From contig CASAUJ010000019.1 in the NCBI GenBank assembly GCA_949118805.1, forward strand, positions 1 to 29,885: DNA of 29,885 nucleotides, read 5' to 3'. Each line of letters opens with the position of its first letter. Position 1 is the stretch's first letter. A model generated the notes under the pieces. That model had not been told where the DNA came from. It saw nothing but the letters and a program-made list of their open reading frames with translations, and searched no databases. The stretch comes from an uncultured Clostridia bacterium. Lineage in GTDB: Bacteria; Bacillota; Clostridia; TANB77; CAG-508. The translations under genes and the position numbers were made by a program. Below, one piece after another: positions 1 to 7,681 of the stretch.

Positions 1-314
1 TTACAGAAAAAAGTAACGATCAATTACAAGAAGGAAAATACACCTTCGAAGTAAATAAAAAAGCAACAAAAGTGGAAATCGCAAAAGCAGTAGAAAAACT
101 TTTTGAGGTAAAAGTTTTAAAAGTAAATACTATGAATGTAAATGGAAAAAAGAAAAGAGTGGGATACCATTTAGGAAAAACTTCAGATTGGAAAAAAGCA
201 ATTGTTACAATTGACACCAATCCAACAGAAGCATCTTATCTAAGCAAAGGTGGAAAGGTAACCAAAGTTTCTAAAAAATATAAAGATAGTATTGATGAAT
301 TTATGGGAGCTTAA
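1..314 (+). CDS. rplW: 50S ribosomal protein L23 (5' partial)
   Basis: L23 binds 23S rRNA domain III at the exit tunnel, where it docks trigger factor and SRP. The reading frame is open from base 3 to the stop at 312-314; the start lies upstream of the window. The visible part carries the L23 signature (GKYTFEV near the left edge, then VNTMNVNGKKKRVG and SDWKKAIVTI). A GTG at 72 sits in the middle of the conserved fold and is not the real start. The gene precedes rplB by 63 bases, the normal S10 operon order. Identity is secure from the motifs and neighbours. Confidence 0.93.
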   Translation, partial: TEKSNDQLQEGKYTFEVNKKATKVEIAKAVEKLFEVKVLKVNTMNVNGKKKRVGYHLGKTSDWKKAIVTIDTNPTEASYLSKGGKVTKVSKKYKDSIDEFMGA

Positions 315-377
315 AAAAGCGGATAATATCTGGAAAAAAACCAGGAAAATAAATAAATAGAAAAGGAGAGAAAGAAA

Positions 378-1205
378 ATGGGAATGAAACATTTCAAACC
401 ATACACACCATCTAGAAGAAATATGACAGTTTCAGACTTTGGAGAAATCACAAAGAAAACTCCTGAAAAATCTTTATTAGCAAAGAAAAAGAAAAATGCA
501 GGAAGAAATTCATATGGAAGAATAACAGTCAGACATCAAGGTGGTGGAAATAGACAAAAATATAGAATCATAGATTTTAAAAGAAGAAAAGATGATATGA
601 TAGCAACTGTAATTGGAATTGAGTATGATCCAAACAGAAGTGCTAACATCGCATTAATTCAATATGAAGATGGAGAAAAAGCATATATTTTAGCTCCACA
701 AGGATTAAGAGATGGAGACAAAGTAATATCAGGAGAAGCAGTTGACATTAAACCAGGAAATTGTATGCCAATTAGTTCCATTCCAGTAGGTACTTTAATT
801 CATAACATTGAATTAAATCCAAAACAAGGTGGAAAATTAGTAAAAGCAGCAGGACAGAGTGCCCAATTAATGGCGAAAGAAGGAAGATATGCACATGTAA
901 GACTTCCATCAGGAGAAATGAGATTAGTATTAGCAACTTGTAGAGCTACTATTGGTGTAATTGGAAATAGTGATCATGAAAATGTAAAAATTGGAAAAGC
1001 TGGAAGAAAAAGACATATGGGAATTCGCCCAACAGTTAGAGGTTCTGTTATGAACCCAGTAGATCACCCTCATGGTGGTGGAGAAGGTAGAGCACCAGTT
1101 GGACACGCAGGACCAATGACACCTTGGGGTAAACCAGCACTTGGTTATAAAACAAGAAATAAAAAGAAATTATCTAATAAGTTTATTGTTAAGAGAAGAA
1201 AATAA
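378..1205 (+). CDS. rplB: 50S ribosomal protein L2
   Basis: L2 is a core 23S rRNA binding protein needed for subunit association and peptidyl transferase function. The 275-residue length is standard. The N-terminal RNA-binding region has the GRNSYGRITVRHQGGG stretch, and the C-terminal domain has the diagnostic NPVDHPHGGGEGRAPVG segment containing the conserved histidine near the peptidyl transferase centre. The ATG at 378 follows an AAAAGGAGAG ribosome binding site. A second ATG at 384 is a possible alternative. It lies between rplW and rpsS as in most bacteria. Confidence 0.97.
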   Translation: MGMKHFKPYTPSRRNMTVSDFGEITKKTPEKSLLAKKKKNAGRNSYGRITVRHQGGGNRQKYRIIDFKRRKDDMIATVIGIEYDPNRSANIALIQYEDGEKAYILAPQGLRDGDKVISGEAVDIKPGNCMPISSIPVGTLIHNIELNPKQGGKLVKAAGQSAQLMAKEGRYAHVRLPSGEMRLVLATCRATIGVIGNSDHENVKIGKAGRKRHMGIRPTVRGSVMNPVDHPHGGGEGRAPVGHAGPMTPWGKPALGYKTRNKKKLSNKFIVKRRK

Positions 1206-1253
1206 AGGAATGGTTAAAAACCTTAGAAAAAAAGAAGGGAGGACATTTTAGAT

Positions 1254-1529
1254 ATGTCAAGATCAAGCAAGAAAAAACCATATATAGCACCTGAACTACT
1301 AAAAAGAGTAGAAGCTATGAATGAAACTGGAGAAAAACAAGTTTTAAAAACATGGTCTAGAGCTTCAACCATCTATCCACAAATGGTTGGTCATACAATC
1401 GCTGTACATGATGGAAGAAAACATGTTCCAATTTATATAGCAGAAGAAATGATCGGTCATAAATTAGGTGAATTTGCTCCTACGAGAACCTTTAAAGGGC
1501 ATGCAGGAGATAAGAAAACAGCAAAATAA
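1254..1529 (+). CDS. rpsS: 30S ribosomal protein S19
   Basis: S19 sits in the head of the 30S subunit and forms a complex with S13. The 91-residue protein starts MSRSSKKKPYI and has the family signature VGHTIAVHDGRKHVPIYI followed by the basic GEFAPTRTFKGH tail. A GGGAGGA ribosome binding site precedes the ATG. It is 48 bases after rplB and is presumably co-transcribed. Confidence 0.97.
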   Translation: MSRSSKKKPYIAPELLKRVEAMNETGEKQVLKTWSRASTIYPQMVGHTIAVHDGRKHVPIYIAEEMIGHKLGEFAPTRTFKGHAGDKKTAK

Positions 1530-1564
1530 AAAGAGAGATAAATTAAGCTAAGGAGGTAAGGAAA

Positions 1565-1924
1565 GTGCAAGAAACAGAAATCAGAAACGAAGCAAAAGCA
1601 ACGTTAAAATATGCTAGAATTTCTAGTAGAAAAGTAAAAATCGTAGCAGATTTAATCAGAGGAAAAGATGTTGACGAAGCTTTAGCAATCGTGAAATTTA
1701 CACCAAAAGCATCATCAGAAATCATTGAGAAATTATTGAAATCAGCTATGGCAAATGCTGAAAATAACCATGATATGAAACATGAAAACTTATATGTTGC
1801 TGAAATTTATGCAAATCAAGGACCAACACTAAAAAGAATACGTCCTGCTGCAAAAGGTTCAGCAGTTAGAATTAGAAAAAGAACAAGTCATATAACAATA
1901 GTTTTAAAAGAAAAGGAGGCATAA
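1565..1924 (+). CDS. rplV: 50S ribosomal protein L22
   Basis: L22 lines the narrow part of the peptide exit tunnel with an extended beta hairpin. The 119-residue protein has the ARISSRKVKIVADLIRGK helix region and the C-terminal tunnel loop around LKRIRPAAKGSA. The start is GTG at 1565, chosen because AGGAGG at 1551-1556 is eight bases upstream and no ATG fits. The stop is only six bases before the rpsC start, so translation is probably coupled. Confidence 0.96.
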   Translation: MQETEIRNEAKATLKYARISSRKVKIVADLIRGKDVDEALAIVKFTPKASSEIIEKLLKSAMANAENNHDMKHENLYVAEIYANQGPTLKRIRPAAKGSAVRIRKRTSHITIVLKEKEA

Positions 1925-1930
1925 ACAAGC

Positions 1931-2587
1931 ATGGGACAAAAAGTACATCCAACAGGTGTGAGAGTTGGAATCATAAAAGATTGGAATTCTAAATGGTATG
2001 CAGATTCTAAAAATTTTGCAGATTATTTAGTAGAAGACCAAAAAATTCGTAAATTTTTAAAGAAAAAATTATATCTTGCTGGTATTTCAAAAATAGAAAT
2101 TGAAAGAACCGCAAAAGCAATTAAAGTAAACTTGCACACTGCAAAACCAGGAATTGTAATTGGAAAAGGTGGAGCAGGAGTAGAAACCGTAAAAAGTGAA
2201 TTAGCAAAATTAATTGGAAAAGATGTTAATTTAAATATTGTAGAAGTAAAAAATGCAGATATTGATGCACAATTAGTAGCAGAAAATATTGCAGGACAAT
2301 TAGAAAGAAGAATTTCATTCAGAAGAGCCATGAAACAATGTATGCAAAAATCTATGAAATCAGGTGCTTTAGGAATTAAAACAGCAGTATCTGGGAGATT
2401 AGGAGGAGCAGATATGGCTAGAACTGAATTCTATAAAGAAGGAAATATTCCATTACAAACTTTAAGAGCTGATATTGACTATGGATTTGCAGAAGCAGAT
2501 ACTACTTATGGAAAAATCGGTGTAAAAGTTTGGATTTATAAAGGAGAAGTTCTTCCAGAGAAGAAAATGGAAGGAGGAGACCAATAA
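1931..2587 (+). CDS. rpsC: 30S ribosomal protein S3
   Basis: S3 is part of the mRNA entry channel and contributes to ribosomal helicase activity. The 218-residue protein has the N-terminal MGQKVHPTGVRVGI signature, the KH domain with the GIVIGKGGAGVE loop at about residues 75-87, and the S3 C-terminal domain (GRLGGADMARTE). The TAA stop at 2585-2587 shares its last base with the rplP ATG, so the two genes are translationally coupled. Confidence 0.97.
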   Translation: MGQKVHPTGVRVGIIKDWNSKWYADSKNFADYLVEDQKIRKFLKKKLYLAGISKIEIERTAKAIKVNLHTAKPGIVIGKGGAGVETVKSELAKLIGKDVNLNIVEVKNADIDAQLVAENIAGQLERRISFRRAMKQCMQKSMKSGALGIKTAVSGRLGGADMARTEFYKEGNIPLQTLRADIDYGFAEADTTYGKIGVKVWIYKGEVLPEKKMEGGDQ

Positions 2588-3030
2588 TGCCATTAATGCC
2601 AAAAAGAACAAAACATAGAAAAGTACAAAAAGGTAGAATGAGAGGAAAAGCAACAAGAGGAAATAAAGTTACAGATGGACAATATGGAATTCAAGCTGTA
2701 ACAGGTGCTTTAATTACAGGAAATCAAATTGAAGCAGCCAGAATTGCAATGACTCGTTATATAAAAAGAGGTGGAAAAGTTTGGATTAAAATCTTTCCGG
2801 ATAAACCAATTACAGCAAAACCAATAGGAACTCGTATGGGAAAAGGAAAAGGTGCACCAGAATATTGGGTAGCAGTTGTAAAACCAGGAAGAGTTATGTT
2901 TGAAATTGCTGGGGTACCAGAAGAAACTGCTAGAGAAGCCTTAAGACTTGCTATGAACAAACTACCTAATAAAACAAAATTTGTAGCAAGAGAAACAGAA
3001 AAGGTAGGTGAAAATGATGAAGATAAGTAA
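2587..3030 (+). CDS. rplP: 50S ribosomal protein L16
   Basis: L16 organises the A-site tRNA binding region of 23S rRNA. The 147-residue protein shows the typical start (MPKRTKHRKVQKGRMRG), the GYQ-type central segment and the GTRMGKGKGAPEYWVAVVKPG motif. The ATG at 2587 overlaps the rpsC stop by one base; the internal ATG at 2596 matches the usual MPKR start of the family and is an alternative. The last bases overlap the start of rpmC. Confidence 0.96.
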   Translation: MPLMPKRTKHRKVQKGRMRGKATRGNKVTDGQYGIQAVTGALITGNQIEAARIAMTRYIKRGGKVWIKIFPDKPITAKPIGTRMGKGKGAPEYWVAVVKPGRVMFEIAGVPEETAREALRLAMNKLPNKTKFVARETEKVGENDEDK

Positions 3031-3223
3031 AATAAGAGAAATGTCTTCACCAGATTTAGAGAAAGAATTAGGTGAACTAAAAACAGAATTGTTCAAATTA
3101 AAATTTAGTTTAGCTACAAACGGATTAGATAATCCTATGAAAATAAAAGAAGTAAAAAAGGATATAGCTAAAATAAATACAGTATTAACAGAAAGAAAAA
3201 TTGCAGAAAGTAAAAAAGCATAA
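3017..3223 (+). CDS. rpmC: 50S ribosomal protein L29
   Basis: L29 is a small two-helix protein near the exit tunnel. The family pattern is clear: IREMSSPDLEKELGELKTELFKLKFS, then a second helix ending in TVLTERK. Start choice is ambiguous: GTG 3008, ATG 3014 and ATG 3017 are all in frame. ATG 3017 is preferred because the protein then begins MKISKIREM like its relatives, and AGGTAGGTG at 3002-3010 is a suitable ribosome binding site. The gene overlaps the 3' end of rplP by 14 bases. Confidence 0.92.
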   Translation: MKISKIREMSSPDLEKELGELKTELFKLKFSLATNGLDNPMKIKEVKKDIAKINTVLTERKIAESKKA

Positions 3224-3244
3224 GCCAAGAAAGGAGAAATCTAA

Positions 3245-3508
3245 ATGGAAGAAAGAAATCTTCGTAAAATATTGATTGGCACAGTTGTTTCAGACAAGAT
3301 GGATAAGACTGTTGTAGTAGCAGTTGAAACAAGTGTGAGTCATAAAGTATATGGAAAGACAGTAAAAAGAACTTATAAATTAAAAGCACATGATGAAGAA
3401 AATGTATGTAAAACTGGCGATCGAGTAAAAGTAATGGAAACGAGACCACTTTCTAAAGATAAAAGATGGAGAGTTGTTGAAGTTGTGGAAAAAGCAGATA
3501 TAAAATAA
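3245..3508 (+). CDS. rpsQ: 30S ribosomal protein S17
   Basis: S17 is a primary 16S rRNA binding protein with an OB fold. The 87-residue protein has the signature GTVVSDKMDKTVVVAVE and the later YKLKAHDEENVCKTGDRVKVMETRPLS region. AAAGGAG precedes the ATG. It sits 21 bases after rpmC in the standard order. Confidence 0.96.
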   Translation: MEERNLRKILIGTVVSDKMDKTVVVAVETSVSHKVYGKTVKRTYKLKAHDEENVCKTGDRVKVMETRPLSKDKRWRVVEVVEKADIK

Positions 3509-3547
3509 AAACGATGAAGTTTGAAAGAAGAAAGGAGGAACCATATC

Positions 3548-3916
3548 ATGATACAACAACAATCAAGATTAAAAGTAGCAGACAACACAGGGGCAAAAGA
3601 AATTATGTGTATTAGATGTTTAGGAGGATCTTATCGTAAAACATCTAATATTGGAGATATTATTGTTGCTTCTGTTAAATCAGCAACACCAGGTGGAGTT
3701 GTTAAAAAAGGTGATGTTGTAAAAGCTGTTATTGTTAGATCTAAAAGTGGATTGAGAAGAGCAGATGGTTCATATATAAAATTTGATGAAAATGCAGCTG
3801 TTATTATTAAAGAAGATGGAACACCAAGAGGAACTCGTATTTTTGGTCCAGTTGCAAGAGAATTAAGAGAAAAGGATTATATGAAAATTTTGTCATTAGC
3901 TCCAGAAGTTCTTTAA
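3548..3916 (+). CDS. rplN: 50S ribosomal protein L14
   Basis: L14 forms an inter-subunit bridge with 16S rRNA helix 14. The ATG at 3548 gives the standard 122 residues, starting MIQQQSRLKVADNTGAKEIM, and has AAAGGAGG at 3531-3538. An upstream in-frame TTG at 3521 would add nine unconserved residues and is rejected. The C-terminal FGPVARELREKDYMKILSLAPEVL is diagnostic. Confidence 0.96.
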   Translation: MIQQQSRLKVADNTGAKEIMCIRCLGGSYRKTSNIGDIIVASVKSATPGGVVKKGDVVKAVIVRSKSGLRRADGSYIKFDENAAVIIKEDGTPRGTRIFGPVARELREKDYMKILSLAPEVL

Positions 3917-4042
3917 GAAGATAGCAACCGTAGGGAAGATATTTGTGTGATGCAATAAAGAAGGAATGAAGTGAATCAAGATAGAAAACTTTAGAAAATG
4001 AAATGTAAAATTGAAAATCAAAGAAAAGGAGGAAATTCCTAA

Positions 4043-4351
4043 ATGAGAATAAAAAAAGGAGATAACGTTCAAGTTTTATCTGGAAATGATAAAGGAACAA
4101 AAGGAGAAGTACTAGAAGTTAATCCAAAAGCTGATAAAATCATTGTAAAAGGCGTTAACATTAGAAAAAAACATGTGAAGGCTAGAAAACAAGGAGAAGA
4201 AAGCGGAATTATAGCAGTAGAATGTAGTATACCTAGTTCAAAAGTAAATGTAGTATGTCCAAAATGTGGAAAAACTACAAGAGTTGGGTATCAAGTAGAA
4301 AAAGATCAAAAAGTACGTATTTGTAAAAAATGCGGTGCAAAATTGAAATAG
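4043..4351 (+). CDS. rplX: 50S ribosomal protein L24
   Basis: L24 is an assembly initiator of the large subunit. The 102-residue protein has the N-terminal KOW motif (KKGDNVQVLSGNDKGTKGEV). Its C-terminal part holds two CxxC pairs, CPKC and CKKC, the zinc-ribbon-like form seen in many clostridial L24 proteins. The gap to rplN (126 bases) is longer than others in this operon. I see no gene or clear signal in that gap beyond the AAAAGGAGG ribosome binding site. Confidence 0.96.
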   Translation: MRIKKGDNVQVLSGNDKGTKGEVLEVNPKADKIIVKGVNIRKKHVKARKQGEESGIIAVECSIPSSKVNVVCPKCGKTTRVGYQVEKDQKVRICKKCGAKLK

Positions 4352-4378
4352 AATAAAAGAAAGGAGGATTTCATTCTA

Positions 4379-4924
4379 ATGGAAAAATTAAGAGAACAAT
4401 ACGAAAAAGAAGTAATCCCAGCATTAATGAAAAAATTTGAATATAAATCAGTTATGCAAGTTCCAAAACTTGATAAAATAGTAATTAATATAGGATTGGG
4501 AGATTTAAAAGAAAATCCTAAAGCATTAGAAAATGCAATGAATGATTTAATGCAAATCACAGGACAAAAACCAGTCATTACAAAAGCTAAAAAATCAATA
4601 GCAGCATTTAAATTAAGAGAAGGTGTAAACATTGGATGTAAAGTAACTTTAAGAGCAGATAAAATGTATGATTTTGCTTACAAATTATTCAATGTAGCAC
4701 TTCCAAGAGTAAGAGATTTTAGAGGAGTATCAACCAATTCTTTTGATGGTAGAGGAAATTACTCTATGGGAATCAAAGAACAATTAATATTCCCAGAAAT
4801 TGAATACGATAAAGTAGATAAATTAAGAGGGATGGATATCATATTTGTAACAACATCAAAAACAGACGAAGAAGCTAAAGAATTGTTACAACAATTAGGT
4901 ATGCCATTTAAATCAGCTGTATAA
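4379..4924 (+). CDS. rplE: 50S ribosomal protein L5
   Basis: L5 binds 5S rRNA and contacts P-site tRNA. The 181 residues match the family length. Visible signatures are KLDKIVINIGLGD, TGQKPVITKAKKSIAAFKLREG and the C-terminal GMDIIFVTTSKTDEEAKELL. AAGGAGG at 4361-4367 precedes the ATG by 11 bases. Confidence 0.97.
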   Translation: MEKLREQYEKEVIPALMKKFEYKSVMQVPKLDKIVINIGLGDLKENPKALENAMNDLMQITGQKPVITKAKKSIAAFKLREGVNIGCKVTLRADKMYDFAYKLFNVALPRVRDFRGVSTNSFDGRGNYSMGIKEQLIFPEIEYDKVDKLRGMDIIFVTTSKTDEEAKELLQQLGMPFKSAV

Positions 4925-4989
4925 TCGAATCAAATGAGATTGTGAACAGAGCAAGTTTATTAAAAAGTCAAGAAAGGAGCAATATTGCT

Positions 4990-5175
4990 ATGGCTAAAAA
5001 GTCAATGAAGATTAAACAAGCCAGACCACAAAAATACAGTACAAGAGAATACAACAGATGCAAACTATGTGGAAGACCTCACAGCTATATTAGAAAATAT
5101 GGTATATGCCGTGTATGCTTTAGAGAATTAGCTCATAAAGGAGAGATCCCAGGAGTTAAAAAAGCTAGCTGGTAA
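4990..5175 (+). CDS. rpsN: 30S ribosomal protein S14, zinc-binding type
   Basis: S14 is located in the 30S head. The 61-residue form with four cysteines (C24, C27, C40, C43) is the zinc-dependent type Z protein common in Firmicutes. The ATG at 4990 gives MAKKSMKIKQ, with AAAGGAG just upstream. An in-frame start at 4942 would add 16 unconserved residues and overlaps no ribosome binding site. It lies between rplE and rpsH as expected. Confidence 0.96.
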   Translation: MAKKSMKIKQARPQKYSTREYNRCKLCGRPHSYIRKYGICRVCFRELAHKGEIPGVKKASW

Positions 5176-5254
5176 AAAATAAAAGAAAAAAATTGATAAA
5201 AGGCAAAAGGGAAAAACCCTTTATAATAAAGGAAGAAAAGGAGGTAAGTAATTA

Positions 5255-5653
5255 ATGAACATTACAGATCCAATAGCAGATATGTTAACAAGAATTAGAA
5301 ATGCCAATCGTTCAAAACATAAAACAGTAGATATCCCTGCTTCAAACATGAAACTAGGAATTGCTGAAATTTTATTTAGAGAAGGATATATCAAATCTTT
5401 CGAAGAAATTAAAGATGATACACAAGGAATTATCAGAGTTACTTTAAAATATGATGAAAAAGGAACAAGGGTAATTGATGGTTTAAAAAGAATTAGCAAA
5501 CCAGGATTAAGAGTGTATGCATCCAAAGAAGAATTACCAAGAGTATTAAATGGATTAGGAATTGCTATCATTTCCACATCAAAAGGATTAAAGACAGATA
5601 AAGAAGCGAGAGAATTAGGAATTGGTGGAGAAGTATTAGCCTATGTTTGGTAG
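5255..5653 (+). CDS. rpsH: 30S ribosomal protein S8
   Basis: S8 is a primary 16S rRNA binding protein. The 132-residue protein starts MNITDPIADMLTRIRNANR and ends with the C-terminal signature GLAIISTSKGLKTDKEARELGIGGEVLAYVW (GLGIAIISTSKG as read here). AAAGGAGG lies upstream. The preceding 79-base gap contains a small hairpin (AAAGGG/CCCTTT around 5207-5223) of unclear meaning. Confidence 0.97.
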   Translation: MNITDPIADMLTRIRNANRSKHKTVDIPASNMKLGIAEILFREGYIKSFEEIKDDTQGIIRVTLKYDEKGTRVIDGLKRISKPGLRVYASKEELPRVLNGLGIAIISTSKGLKTDKEARELGIGGEVLAYVW

Positions 5654-5681
5654 AAATTAAAAAGATAGGAGGGAAAAAAGA

Positions 5682-6218
5682 ATGTCAAGAATAGGAAATA
5701 AACCAATTGCAGTACCATCAGAAGTACAAGTTAAAATTGATGGACAAAATGTTACGGTAACAGGACCAAAAGGTACATTAGCAAGAGAAATACATAAAAA
5801 TATTTCTATTAAAATGGAAGATAACGTAATTACATTAACAAGAAAAGATGATGAACCAGCTAATAGAAGTTTACATGGTTTAACAAGAACTTTGATTCAT
5901 AATATGATTGTTGGTGTGACAAGTGCATATAGTAAAGAACTACAAATTAATGGAGTTGGGTATAGAGTAGCAAAACAAGGAAATAATTTAAATTTAACAT
6001 TAGGATATTCACATCCTGTTATTTTTGAAGCACCAACAGGAATTACTTTTGATGTTCCAAATCCAAATACCATTATAGTAAATGGAATTGATAAAGAATT
6101 AGTTGGGCAAACAGCAGCCGTTATTAGAATGAAAAGACCACCAGAAGTATATAGAGGAAAAGGTATCAAATATGCTGATGAGGTTATTAGACGTAAAGAA
6201 GGTAAGACTGGTAAATAG
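5682..6218 (+). CDS. rplF: 50S ribosomal protein L6
   Basis: L6 stabilises the sarcin-ricin loop region. The 178-residue protein has two repeats of the L6 fold. The start MSRIGNKPI and the C-terminal KRPPEVYRGKGIKYADEVI signature are diagnostic. A TAGGAGGG ribosome binding site precedes the ATG. Confidence 0.97.
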   Translation: MSRIGNKPIAVPSEVQVKIDGQNVTVTGPKGTLAREIHKNISIKMEDNVITLTRKDDEPANRSLHGLTRTLIHNMIVGVTSAYSKELQINGVGYRVAKQGNNLNLTLGYSHPVIFEAPTGITFDVPNPNTIIVNGIDKELVGQTAAVIRMKRPPEVYRGKGIKYADEVIRRKEGKTGK

Positions 6219-6279
6219 AGTTTGATGAATTGTAAACAGAAAAGGAATAAAAACTCAGTTTTTAGAAAGGAGTAATAAA

Positions 6280-6639
6280 ATGGTTAAAAAGACAGACAGA
6301 AAAAAGGAAAGAACCAGAAGACATATTCGTGTTAGAAGAAAAATATCTGGAACAGCAGAAAGACCAAGATTATGTATTTATAGAAGTAATAGCAATTTAT
6401 ATGTACAAATTATCGATGATGTAGCAGCCAATACTTTAGTAGCAGCTTCTACATTAGATAAGGAAATAAAAACAAAATATGCCAATAAAGTAGCTGCTAA
6501 AGAATTAGGAACTTTAATTGCAAAGAAAGCATTAGATAAAAAAATTGAAACCGTTGTTTTTGATCGTGGTGGATATGTTTATCATGGTGTTGTAAAAGAG
6601 TTAGCAGAAGCGGCAAGAGAAGGCGGATTAAAATTCTAG
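6280..6639 (+). CDS. rplR: 50S ribosomal protein L18
   Basis: L18 binds 5S rRNA together with L5. The 119 residues show the basic N-terminal arm (RKKERTRRHIRVRRKISGTAERPRL) and the C-terminal FDRGGYVYHGVVKELAEAAREGG motif. AGAAAGGAG precedes the ATG. Confidence 0.97.
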   Translation: MVKKTDRKKERTRRHIRVRRKISGTAERPRLCIYRSNSNLYVQIIDDVAANTLVAASTLDKEIKTKYANKVAAKELGTLIAKKALDKKIETVVFDRGGYVYHGVVKELAEAAREGGLKF

Positions 6640-6701
6640 TAGTAGGGCAAAGAAGCAAACTATTAGTAGTCAAAGAAGAAAAGGAGGATTAACAAAACCT
6701 T

Positions 6702-7187
6702 ATGGAAGAAAAGAATGAATTAAAAGAAAAAGTCGTTGCTATTAATCGAGTTGCTAAAGTTGTAAAAGGTGGTAGAACTTTTCGATTTAGTGCTGTTGTA
6801 GTAGTAGGAGACGAAAATGGCCATGTTGGTGTAGGAAATGGAAAAGCAGCAGAAGTTCCAGATGCTATAAAAAAAGCAATTCAAGAAGCAAAGAAGAATT
6901 TAGTTGAAGTACCAATTGTTGAGACAACAGTACCTCATGAATATGTTGGAAGCTTTGGAAGTGCAAAAGTTATGTTGAAACCAGCAGCTGTTGGTACTGG
7001 TATTATAGCAGGAGGAAGTGTGAGACCAGTAATGGAATTAGCAGGTTATAGAAACATAAGAACAAAAGTAATTGGAACCAACAACCCAAGAAATGTTGTT
7101 TATGCTACAATTGAAGGATTAAAAGCAATGCAAACCGTAGAGCAAGTAGCTAAAAAAAGAGGAAAAAAAGTAGAAGATATTTTATAA
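6702..7187 (+). CDS. rpsE: 30S ribosomal protein S5
   Basis: S5 functions in translational accuracy and mRNA entry. The 161-residue protein has the double-stranded RNA binding-like N domain (INRVAKVVKGGRTFRFSAVVVVGD and GHVGVGNGKAAEVPDAI) and the C-terminal domain with PAAVGTGIIAGG. AAAAGGAGG lies at 6679-6687 upstream of the ATG. The next gene is rplO; no rpmD gene is present in the 59-base gap. Confidence 0.97.
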   Translation: MEEKNELKEKVVAINRVAKVVKGGRTFRFSAVVVVGDENGHVGVGNGKAAEVPDAIKKAIQEAKKNLVEVPIVETTVPHEYVGSFGSAKVMLKPAAVGTGIIAGGSVRPVMELAGYRNIRTKVIGTNNPRNVVYATIEGLKAMQTVEQVAKKRGKKVEDIL

Positions 7188-7246
7188 TAGGAATTACATA
7201 AAAGTATGTGTTCCCTGTCAATAAAAAAGGAGGTGCAAAGGACACA

Positions 7247-7681
7247 ATGAAACTAGATGAATTAAAACCAGCTGTAAAAAAAGTAAAAAGAAATAGAGTA
7301 GGACGTGGAATGGCTTCTGGAAATGGTAAAACATCAGGAAGAGGACATAAAGGACAAAAAGCAAGAAGTGGTGGAGGCGTAAGAAGAGGATTTGAAGGAG
7401 GGCAAACACCACTATATAGAAGATTGCCAAAAAGAGGATTTACTAATATTCATGCAAAAACCTATACAGAAGTAACTTTAAAAATGTTGAATAAATCAAA
7501 AGCAACAGAGGTTACAGCAGAAAGTTTATTAGAAGAAGGAATCATTGGAAAAATCAATGATGGAATTGTAATTTTAGCAACAGGAAAATTAGAAAAAAAA
7601 TTAAATATAAAAGCCAAAAGATATACAACAAAAGCGAAAGAAGAAATTGAAGCTTTAGGCGGAAAGGCTGAGGTGATATAG
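7247..7681 (+). CDS. rplO: 50S ribosomal protein L15
   Basis: L15 is a late-assembly large-subunit protein. The ATG at 7247 gives the usual start MKLDELKP and 144 residues. AAAAGGAGGTG at about 7224-7234 is well placed; an in-frame GTG at 7208 lies upstream of that site and is rejected. The glycine/arginine-rich segment GRGMASGNGKTSGRGHKGQKAR and the later GGQTPLYRRLPKRGF are diagnostic. Its stop codon abuts the secY start directly. Confidence 0.96.
   Translation: MKLDELKPAVKKVKRNRVGRGMASGNGKTSGRGHKGQKARSGGGVRRGFEGGQTPLYRRLPKRGFTNIHAKTYTEVTLKMLNKSKATEVTAESLLEEGIIGKINDGIVILATGKLEKKLNIKAKRYTTKAKEEIEALGGKAEVI

Noticed and set aside
3917..4042. Small gene in the rplN-rplX gap
   Set aside because: No frame with a ribosome binding site and plausible composition; only the rplX ribosome binding site is recognisable.
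5190..5232. Promoter upstream of rpsH (TTGATA and TATAAT)
   Set aside because: The boxes are about 23 bases apart, too far for sigma-A, and a small hairpin lies between them. It is most likely a chance match in A/T-rich spacer.
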